Source of the DNA: SZUA-309 sp965233675
Lineage (GTDB): Bacteria > Pseudomonadota > Gammaproteobacteria > Pseudomonadales > Azotimanducaceae
Direction of reading: 5' to 3'
Length of the DNA stretch: 64,000 nucleotides
Assembly (NCBI GenBank): GCA_965233675.1
Contig: OZ247498.1
Location: 310,001 to 374,000 of the forward strand
Made by a program: the position numbers and the translations under genes. A model generated the notes under the pieces. The model was not told where the DNA came from, ran no database searches, and saw only the letters and a program-made list of their open reading frames with translations. Positions 42,793-49,814 of this stretch are shown piece by piece; position 1 is the first letter of the stretch; the number at the start of each line of letters is the position of its first letter.

Positions 42793-44479
42793 AGGCGATA
42801 TTCCATATATCCAGCAGCAGGTTATAGAAAGGTGTGGTTTCGTGGGCGCTTCGGGTCCAGCCGACCACGTGTCCGGTGTGGAAGTCGAACGGGCTTCTGG
42901 CCAGGTCGAAAACCCGACGGATCTGGCCCTGCACCTGGGTTTCGGCGCCGAGTGCATGGGTTTTGGACTTGGCGATGAAGGCCATGATTTCATGTGGATC
43001 GGTCACGATCCGGTAATCCGATCCGATCAATCCGGTCCTGTAGTACAGCCGTGCCCGTTCCCCGGGAGGCGCCTTGGAATCCCAGGCGTATCGATACCCG
43101 CCCCGTTTGGAGGTGGGCTTCAACTGCTTCTGAGCAATGTTCCAGCCGAAGAAGGTTACATCCGCGTAGTTGTACATGGCGTAGGCGGGCGTTCTGGTGG
43201 ATTCCACATAACCGAGGAAGCCACCTTCATCCGGCGTCACCGGTGTGATGACATCCGCCATGTCCGGCAGCGTCAGTACGGGTCGCGTATCGTAAGCGGC
43301 GGCTGGTATGGCACCCACCTGCAGGAGAGCATCTTCCGCTTCCAGACCCAGCTTCAGAGCTTCGGTGAGCAGGACGCAACCCAGGCTGTGCGCGGTGACG
43401 TGTAAGCGTTTGTCAGCCGGAATGGTTTTCACGAAGTCGAGCAGTGCAGGTGCCGACTTGTAGGCCCGGTATTCACTTTCGAGCAGGCCATAGGCGTAGC
43501 GGGGCTTCACGGTCGGCCAGTGGAAAAAGGTCAGACGTCCTCGATACCCCCGGTGCCAGAGGCGCTTGAAGATGGTTTCCCCTGCCTGGGTGGTGGCCAT
43601 TTCGTACAGGCCTTCATTGCTTTTCAGCCAGCCATAGATCCAGACCACCTCATCGTCCGTCTCGAACCAGCCCGGCTGGAAATCATGGCCCTGTGGGTCG
43701 ATGCGCCAACGCAGATCGGGCATCGGTGGTGGTTCGGTCGTGTACTCCCATGGAGGTCTTATGTCGTCCGGCCAGTTCATGGTGGTGCGCTGATAAAAGG
43801 TTTTCACGTGGCGCAGATCCATGGGGACCGGATCGGAAGTGATCAGCGTACTGCCGCCCTGGAGGATGGAGACGACGAGCGAGTCGCGGCCGGCGCTGTC
43901 CACATCGAACAGGAAGCAGTAGCCGCTGCCGTCGAGGTCCGGTTCGCCCAGAGCGGCAAGGCGGATCCGGAAGCTGAGGTGCTCGACATGGCCAAGGGAT
44001 GAGACGGCTTCCTCGGCCAGCTGCGCTTCGCCAGCTGTCTTGTCGAGCAGATAGCTGCGCGTGCAGGCACGGTCCGTGGCACGGTAGAGATTGATGTCTC
44101 CGCCTTCACCGTTCAGCCACTTGAGTTCCAGCAGAGCATCCCGGTCGTAGTCTGCAAGATCGTCGATCTCGATTCTGAGCCGACTGAAATCCTCCAGATC
44201 ACGGAACGAATCTTTCGCTTCGGTGGAAGAGTCCGGTCGTGTGATGGGCCAGGTCTCGCCGCCGGTTTCCAGGTCGTCCTGATCGTGATTCAACCAGAAA
44301 CTGAACGGCTGTTCGGTCGTCGGCGCATCCACCGGGATTCGTTCACCCGGCAGCGTCTGAATGAGGCCGTCACCATTCCAGTCGACGCCAACTCGTATGG
44401 CACCGGACGATTGATCGGGGAGAACGAACGCGACCAGAAATATGGCAGCATGGATGGCCGTGGTTGTCGATCTCGTCAT
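42773..44479 (-). CDS. Secreted alpha/beta-hydrolase-like protein (DUF900-like core)
   Basis: A 568-residue protein with a Sec signal (HAAIFLVAFVLPDQSSGA) directly followed by GVDWNGDGLIQ, an EF-hand-like Asp-rich loop. A second such loop is DLDGSGYCFLFD near residue 200. The C-terminal part has a hydrolase core with the elbow HVTAHSLGCVLLTEAL near residue 368, and ADVTFFGWN plus RSAHETTPFYN supply candidate Asp and His. The elbow reads A-H-S-L-G rather than G-x-S-x-G. It overlaps the downstream lipoprotein gene. Lipase, esterase or no activity are all possible. Confidence 0.6.
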   Translation of the reverse strand: MTRSTTTAIHAAIFLVAFVLPDQSSGAIRVGVDWNGDGLIQTLPGERIPVDAPTTEQPFSFWLNHDQDDLETGGETWPITRPDSSTEAKDSFRDLEDFSRLRIEIDDLADYDRDALLELKWLNGEGGDINLYRATDRACTRSYLLDKTAGEAQLAEEAVSSLGHVEHLSFRIRLAALGEPDLDGSGYCFLFDVDSAGRDSLVVSILQGGSTLITSDPVPMDLRHVKTFYQRTTMNWPDDIRPPWEYTTEPPPMPDLRWRIDPQGHDFQPGWFETDDEVVWIYGWLKSNEGLYEMATTQAGETIFKRLWHRGYRGRLTFFHWPTVKPRYAYGLLESEYRAYKSAPALLDFVKTIPADKRLHVTAHSLGCVLLTEALKLGLEAEDALLQVGAIPAAAYDTRPVLTLPDMADVITPVTPDEGGFLGYVESTRTPAYAMYNYADVTFFGWNIAQKQLKPTSKRGGYRYAWDSKAPPGERARLYYRTGLIGSDYRIVTDPHEIMAFIAKSKTHALGAETQVQGQIRRVFDLARSPFDFHTGHVVGWTRSAHETTPFYNLLLDIWNIAYVSELL

Positions 44480-44666
44480 CCCTGCTCAGTGGACATCTGA
44501 TAGACTGGCTATCGTGCAGAATCGGTGTTGGCCGATCAAGTGCTCAGCATTTCGCCTATCGCGTGGCAGCGGTGTGTGAACACGGACCGTTGAACAACTA
44601 TGGGGCTTCGAAAATTTTGCTGGATTTCCCGCTGAACACGCTTGCTGGCACCGAGCACTTTCCCGT

Positions 44667-45653
44667 TTGAGTACTGATGCCGAGGCGCGTGAAGCACTGA
44701 TTCTGGCATCGAAGCAGTACGCTCAGGGGACAGGTTGGCGCAGCTGGTTTGCGGTGCTGTCCACCCTCGTCCTGCTCGGGGCACTCATCACCGTTGCCGT
44801 CGCCGCCCAGCCGGTGTGGCTCCGCCTCATCGCCAGCGTCGTGAGCGGGCTGCTGCTGGTGCGGATGTTCATCATCTACCATGACTACCAGCATGGCGCC
44901 ATCCTCGGAGATTCACGAGTGGCCGCGGTGCTGATGACGGCTTTCGGCCTGCTGTCTCTGAATCCACCCAGCATCTGGCGGCGGAGCCACAATCATCACC
45001 ATGGTAACAACGCCAGAATCTACGGTGCCCAGATCGGCTCGTTTCCGGTGATGACCACCGCCGGCTATCGCAAAGCGTCCAGCCGGACACGACTGGCCTA
45101 TGCGGTGTCACGGCATCCGTTGGCCATCGCCATGGGCTACGTCACCGTTTTCCTCTATGGAATGTGTGTGCGGTCGTGGCTCGTCAGCCCGGCAAAGCAC
45201 ATCGATTCCGCCATCGCCGTCCTCCTGCACCTGGGGTTGCTGGTCGGGGCGGCGTTTGCAGGATGGGACATCCTGCTGCTGGGCGTCGTTATTCCGCTCA
45301 TGGTCGGCTCTGCCCTGGGCGCGTATCTGTTTTACGCGCAACACAACTTCCCCGGTGTTCGGCTCTACGATCGATCGGATTGGGACTTTGTGTCCGCGGC
45401 CCTGTGTTCGTCGAGCTTCATGCGCATGAATCCCGTGCTGCAATGGCTGGTCGGGAATATCGGTTATCACCATGTTCACCACCTGAATCCACGGATTCCG
45501 TTCTACCGGCTGCCTGAAGCCATGGCCGGCATCGCCGCGCTGCAGCAGCCGGTGGAAACTTCGCTGCACTGGAAAGACGTACGCAGTTGTTTCCGCTTGA
45601 AGTTGTGGGATTCCGGGCGGGGAATGATGGTGCCGTTCAGCGATGCCTGGTGA
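44667..45653 (+). CDS. Membrane fatty acid desaturase (acyl-lipid, DesA-like)
   Basis: A 328-residue di-iron membrane desaturase with three histidine boxes: HDYQHG near residue 73, HNHHHGN near residue 109 and HHVHH near residue 269, between four hydrophobic stretches. It would introduce double bonds in membrane acyl chains with O2. A carotenoid ketolase (CrtW) also has three boxes, but the spacing and HNHHHG type fit acyl desaturases better. Start TTG 44667 has no clear Shine-Dalgarno, and there is no ATG or GTG upstream in frame. It is divergent from the secreted hydrolase gene and convergent with the deacetylase gene. Confidence 0.82.
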   Translation: MSTDAEAREALILASKQYAQGTGWRSWFAVLSTLVLLGALITVAVAAQPVWLRLIASVVSGLLLVRMFIIYHDYQHGAILGDSRVAAVLMTAFGLLSLNPPSIWRRSHNHHHGNNARIYGAQIGSFPVMTTAGYRKASSRTRLAYAVSRHPLAIAMGYVTVFLYGMCVRSWLVSPAKHIDSAIAVLLHLGLLVGAAFAGWDILLLGVVIPLMVGSALGAYLFYAQHNFPGVRLYDRSDWDFVSAALCSSSFMRMNPVLQWLVGNIGYHHVHHLNPRIPFYRLPEAMAGIAALQQPVETSLHWKDVRSCFRLKLWDSGRGMMVPFSDAW

Positions 45654-45666
45654 CGTTGCGGTCCTT

Positions 45667-46509
45667 TCAGGGGTCGTCCAGCGGAACTGTTTCTGAATCT
45701 GTTTCAGCTACTGTTTCAGTGTCTATTTCAGCGCCTGTTGCGAGCCCGTCCACTTCCCCGAGGCTGCTGACGATGAATCCCCGTTTGTGCAGCCGGGGCA
45801 GGAGCCTGTCGAGGGTGGCTGCGGTGCGCCGGCCACGATCCCTGACATCATGCAGCACCACGATGCTGCCAGGTTCCACCATCCAGTTGATGTAACCGGA
45901 CATGCTGCGCGGGCTCGAGATCAGGGTGTCCAGTGGCGCCACGGAAGCCATGGCAATCCGGTAGCCGCGTTCCTCGGTCAGCGCCAGCACCGTGTCGTTG
46001 TAGCGGCCGGATCCGGCCCGGAACCAGATGATTGGCGCGAATGCCTCCAGGGCTTCTGCCGCCGCGTTGAATTTCTCGCGCAGTTCTTCCTCGCTGAGCG
46101 CCACCGTTACTTCGTCCTCCGTCATGTGATGGCCGATCTCATGACCCTCAGCCAGCATCCTCATCAGCAGCAACTCATTCCCTGGCAGGGTATCGGTGAT
46201 GATGAAGAAGGTGGCGCGCACATCGTGCTTCTTCAGCACATCGAGAATGGCCGGCGTGGTAGCCGGGTCCAGGCCATCGTCGATGGTCAATGCGATGGCT
46301 TTTTCTTCCGTGGGCACGAAATACACCACCTGGGGATACTCGCCGGGTAGCGCGCGTACCAGCCAGCGCGGCTCGGCACGGTGGGTACATCCGGACACGA
46401 CGCTGAGCGCCACCAGGGCCAGCAGCAGCCGTCGGGCGAATGCGGAGTGTTTGTTTCCTGCGGTTTCCCGGCTGCGGCCGACGGTGGTGCTGGCGTGCTC
46501 AGTCTTCAC
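45667..46509 (-). CDS. Polysaccharide deacetylase-like lipoprotein
   Basis: A 280-residue NodB-fold protein with a lipoprotein signal ending VVSGC. Motif 1 is ALTIDDGLD (Asp-Asp kept, Phe changed to Ile), motif 2 is EIGHHMTED (H-H-M-T; metal His kept), and motif 3 is WFRAGSGRYN, where the common RxPxG becomes RAGSG. Metal binding is thus likely, but the substrate (peptidoglycan, chitin-like or other acyl group) is unclear. The C-terminus is an acidic Glu-Thr-rich tail encoded by a 12-bp repeat. AUG 46509 is preceded by 12-bp repeats. Confidence 0.8.
   Translation of the reverse strand: MKTEHASTTVGRSRETAGNKHSAFARRLLLALVALSVVSGCTHRAEPRWLVRALPGEYPQVVYFVPTEEKAIALTIDDGLDPATTPAILDVLKKHDVRATFFIITDTLPGNELLLMRMLAEGHEIGHHMTEDEVTVALSEEELREKFNAAAEALEAFAPIIWFRAGSGRYNDTVLALTEERGYRIAMASVAPLDTLISSPRSMSGYINWMVEPGSIVVLHDVRDRGRRTAATLDRLLPRLHKRGFIVSSLGEVDGLATGAEIDTETVAETDSETVPLDDP
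45687..45734. repeat. Tandem repeat, 12 bp x 4, encoding the deacetylase C-terminal tail
   Basis: Units of type CTGTTTCAGCTA with base changes. Read in frame on the minus strand, they give four-residue Glu-Thr-rich steps (ETVAETDSETV). Confidence 0.85.
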
Positions 46510-46842
46510 CAGCCTTCCAGACTACTGCTTGTATCGAAGGTCATGTCGAGGGTCATGTCGAGGGTCATGTCGGGGGTCGTATCGAAGACGGCGCATGATG
46601 GTAGCTTCCGGGCAGAGCGTCCAGTGGAGGATCCTGGCACCCGTCATATCGGTGCCGGACGATCACCGCGTTCGTTGCCAGTGCGCCTGCTGCTTCCTAT
46701 GATGGCAATCGATCCCAGGCTTTCGTTCAGGCTGTGCGTTGATGAAACAGTCTGCGCCGATTTGCCTTTGCGGACGAGAAACACAGTGCGGAAGAGAAAC
46801 ACAGTGTGGAAGAGAAACACAGTGTGGAAGAGAGACACAGGA
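46510..46842. repeat. Divergent intergenic region with two tandem arrays
   Basis: This 333-bp gap between the deacetylase and the MDR gene holds two minisatellites. Array one, 46539-46586, is four 12-bp units of type GGTCATGTCGAG, about 30 bp before the deacetylase start on its leader side. Array two, 46776-46847, is four 18-bp units of type GAGAAACACAGTGTGGAA running into the MDR start. I see no RNA gene, and no convincing sigma-70 pair. Confidence 0.85.
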
Positions 46843-47913
46843 GTGAATGACCTCAATGACCGCTGGCTGCTTGCCAGAACACCACCGTCCGGCTGGCCGA
46901 CGACCGAAGATTTCCGCTGGGATCCGGTATCGCGCCCTGAGCCCGCCGATGGCCAGTGTCTGACTCGAACCCTCTATCTTTCCCTCGACCCCTATCAATG
47001 GGGACGACGCCGGAGTGGCACGGAACTGCCCGGTGCTGTCTGTCATGGCCGCACGGTTTCTCAGGTGGTGACGAGCCGTATGCCGGGCTATGAACCGGGC
47101 GATTTTGTTTTCAACACCAATGGGTGGCAGGCCTACGGGCTGATGGGCGCTGACGTGGATGTGTTCGGCTATATGTTTCCGCGCAAGCTGGATCCGGCTG
47201 CCGCACCCATCTCCACGGCGGTGGGCGTGATGGGCATGCTCGGTCTGACGGCGTATTCCGGATTGCTCGTCCAGTGTGATCCGAAGCCTGGCGAAACGGT
47301 GGTGATATCCGCAGCCTCCGGTGGTGTTGGCCAGGTTGCCGGTCAGCTGGCAAAAATCCGCGGTTGCCGGGTTGTCGGGATCACGAGCACGGACAGGAAG
47401 TGTGATTACGTTCGCGACGATCTGGGATTCGACGCGGTTGTCTCGCACCTTGGCGATGATTTTCCGGAAGAGCTCGCCGCGGCCTGTCCGGATGGTATCG
47501 ACGTTTATTTTGAGAACGTCGGTGGTCGGGTATTCGAGGCCGTCCTGCCGCTGCTGAACCTGTCTTCACGGATCACGCTGTGCGGCATGATTTCTCAGTA
47601 CGGCAATACAGACGGTCGTCCCCCGGGCGAGGTATGGATGGAAACAGGCCGGTCTACTTTCGATAAACAGGCGGTTTCCGTGCATTCGCTGTTCGTCGGT
47701 AACTTCGTGGCCGAGTACCAGGATCGGTTTCTTGCCGAGATGGCCGACTGGATTGCGGCGGGACGCATCGTCTATCGGGAAGATGTCCGGGAAGGCCTGG
47801 AACAGGCGCCGGAGGCGTTTGCCGCCATGCTCAAAGGCGACAACTTCGGCAAGACACTGATCGCCGTGGCGGAAGACCCGACGCTGGCAGATGGGTCTTT
47901 TTTATTGCGCTGA
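46843..47913 (+). CDS. NADP-dependent MDR oxidoreductase (CurA-like), paralogue of the 35-kb MDR
   Basis: A 356-residue zinc-free MDR reductase. NDLNDRWLLARTPPSGWP opens the protein as in CurA-like enzymes; TLYLSLDPYQWGR, the nucleotide-binding AASGGVGQVAGQLAKIRG near residue 147, and VYFENVGGRVFEAVL follow. It would reduce an activated double bond with NADPH. GTG 46843 is chosen by homology of the first residues. The frame stays open upstream through an 18-bp repeat array that offers further in-frame GTG codons at 46786, 46804 and 46822, so N-terminal length may vary. Confidence 0.85.
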   Translation: MNDLNDRWLLARTPPSGWPTTEDFRWDPVSRPEPADGQCLTRTLYLSLDPYQWGRRRSGTELPGAVCHGRTVSQVVTSRMPGYEPGDFVFNTNGWQAYGLMGADVDVFGYMFPRKLDPAAAPISTAVGVMGMLGLTAYSGLLVQCDPKPGETVVISAASGGVGQVAGQLAKIRGCRVVGITSTDRKCDYVRDDLGFDAVVSHLGDDFPEELAAACPDGIDVYFENVGGRVFEAVLPLLNLSSRITLCGMISQYGNTDGRPPGEVWMETGRSTFDKQAVSVHSLFVGNFVAEYQDRFLAEMADWIAAGRIVYREDVREGLEQAPEAFAAMLKGDNFGKTLIAVAEDPTLADGSFLLR

Positions 47914-47927
47914 AGGATACGTGCTGT

Positions 47928-48773
47928 TCAGCCAGCGGCCAGTGAGAATGCCTCCGGACTGATTTCCTTCAGTTTGTCCAGATGCTGCTGCGGCTCGGAC
48001 AGATCACCGCCAAGCGTGCGTATGCAGACGACGTCGAGGCCGGTATCCCGCCAGTTGCGCACCCGGTCCTGCCATTCGCGCTCGCGTGGTCCGACGACGG
48101 CGACGCCCGCTTCCGTGCCGACAGCAGCCGGGTCACGACCAGCGGCAGTGGCGGCGTCATCGATCCGGCTTTTCACCCCCGCATAGTCGTCCGGACTGCA
48201 GAGCACAAACCAGCCATCGCAGAATCTGCCGATGCGGCGTGCCACGGCATCCCCCGGCACGGGCGCGCCACCGTACCAGAGCGGGATGCGTTTCTGGACA
48301 GGCAGCGGGCTGATTCCCATTGCCTCGATCCGGTCCCAGCGACCGTCGAAGTTCACCACTTCTTCAGACAGGAGTGCGTTCAGCAACTCGAGCTGTTCGT
48401 TGCAGCGTGCGCCGCGGCTGTGAAAATCCTGGCCCAGCGCGTCGTATTGCTCCTTCGAGGCACCGATACCGATTCCGGCCCGGGCCCGGCCATTGGAGAG
48501 CACGTCCAGTTCGGCGAGTTGCTTGGCAAAATGTACGGTCTGCCGGGCCGGCAGGACGATGACGGAAGGGCACAGGCCGATACGGGAGGTGTGGGCGGCC
48601 ACCCAGGCCAGCAGCATCATGGGCTCGTGCAGATGGCCGCCTTTGGGCCGGATGATCGTGTCCGGCACCCGCAGATGCGCATAGCCGAGTTCCTCGGCCA
48701 GCTGGGCGAAAGCGCGAATCGCCCCCAGATCGTTTTTCATTTCCCGAACCGGCAGCGAAATGCCGAGCTTCAT
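47928..48773 (-). CDS. LLM class flavin-dependent oxidoreductase
   Basis: A 281-residue luciferase-like monooxygenase-fold protein: MKLGISLPVREMKNDLGAIR at the start, IIRPKGGHLHEPMMLLAWVA near residue 40, and GRARAGIGIGASKEQYDALG near residue 94. The pattern resembles the TIGR03619-type LLM proteins often annotated as F420-dependent. Whether this host makes F420 cannot be seen here; FMN is the alternative. It is convergent with the MDR gene, 14 bp away. Substrate unknown. Confidence 0.85.
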   Translation of the reverse strand: MKLGISLPVREMKNDLGAIRAFAQLAEELGYAHLRVPDTIIRPKGGHLHEPMMLLAWVAAHTSRIGLCPSVIVLPARQTVHFAKQLAELDVLSNGRARAGIGIGASKEQYDALGQDFHSRGARCNEQLELLNALLSEEVVNFDGRWDRIEAMGISPLPVQKRIPLWYGGAPVPGDAVARRIGRFCDGWFVLCSPDDYAGVKSRIDDAATAAGRDPAAVGTEAGVAVVGPREREWQDRVRNWRDTGLDVVCIRTLGGDLSEPQQHLDKLKEISPEAFSLAAG

Positions 48774-48971
48774 CGCGTTCTCCTCGTTCTCTTCTGTCCG
48801 TGATCAGTTGTAGTGCATGGGAGGCATCGCTTCAACATCCTCTGACACAAGGCACCCGTGGAACGAGCCCCGGCCATCGGTAAGTGAACGGATGGGTATC
48901 AGGGGAAGTATCCATATCTTCCCTCAAGGAGGGCTTTAAGCTTCAGCTAAATACTGCACGAGGCTGCCGCT

Positions 48972-49811
48972 ATGGCTGAGAAGAATCGGGTTTTCGTGGT
49001 GCTGGATCCAACCTGTATGGAACAGGCGGCGCTCGAGTGGGGTGAGCAGATTGCCCGCCAGTTCGGTGCCAACACGGAAACCGTCCTGCACGTGTAGTGC
49101 TGTGTCAGTGAGGACAGCGTGGCGATGGTTGCGATGGACGACAGCGCCCACGCTCAGGTGGAGACAGAAAAACGGGTTCGTGCCTGGGTCGATCGCCTGG
49201 TTGTCCAACCCCGCATCGATGGGCTCGAAGTGGAGACCGAAGTCGAGTGGCACCACGACTGGCGCAAGGCCATCGTGGTGGCGGCCGAGCGGGCGGGCAG
49301 CGCGCTCGTCGTCAAGAACATGACCCAGCATTCACGCTTCGTACGCATGATACGCGAAACCTCTGACTGGGCGCTGATCCGGGAGTGCCAATGCCCCGTG
49401 TTGCTGGTGAAGACGGGCCGGCCTTATGCCATCGAAAAGGTACTGGTGGCGGTGAAGCATTCCGACGAAGCGGCTTATGAGAAGGCCAACGACAACATTC
49501 TCGCCGCAGCCCGGCGAATCACGGCAGATCTGGGTGCCACCCTGCATGCGGTGACCGCCTACTCGAGCACGGATACCCATCCGGATCGGCAGCGGTTTGC
49601 GGATCGTTGCGGCCTGGAACGTGCGCAGGTCAGCGCCGACATGGGTGCGCCGGAGAAGGTGATTGCAGAGACGGCAACGCGCCTGGGTGCCGATCTCCTG
49701 GTGATTGCCAGAGTAGCGAATCCCGAGTCTTCGAAAGAAATGGGCGGCACGGCGAAAAAGGTGATAGACGAAATCGATACCGAAGTGCTGATCCTGCCGG
49801 TCGCCTCCTGA
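48972..49811 (+). pseudogene. UspE-like tandem universal stress protein, interrupted by TAG
   Basis: From ATG 48972 the frame encodes a two-domain universal stress protein (279 codons). Codon 42 is TAG (49095-49097): TVLHV, stop, CCVSEDSVAM. The sequence before and after is a continuous Usp domain, and a Tyr is expected at this position in UspE-like proteins. Domain 1 covers about residues 1-150; domain 2 starts near IEKVLVAVKHSDEAA. No frameshift or other lesion is visible and the downstream 238 codons look well preserved. It may be a recent nonsense mutation, a base error, or read through. Reinitiation at GTG 49119 would give a product missing the first beta strand and helix. Confidence 0.8.
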
Positions 49812-49814
49812 CGC

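Noticed and set aside
44667..45653. Calling the membrane desaturase a beta-carotene ketolase (CrtW)
   Set aside because: The HDYQHG/HNHHHGN/HHVHH boxes and length fit acyl-lipid desaturases better, and it is not linked to the crt genes.
46539..46847. CRISPR-like interpretation of the tandem arrays
   Set aside because: Units are contiguous without spacers, short, and differ between arrays; no cas genes are present.
48921..48933. CCCTC-AAG-GAGGG hairpin upstream of the universal stress gene as a terminator
   Set aside because: The stem is only five bases, no gene ends into it on that strand, and only a short T run follows.
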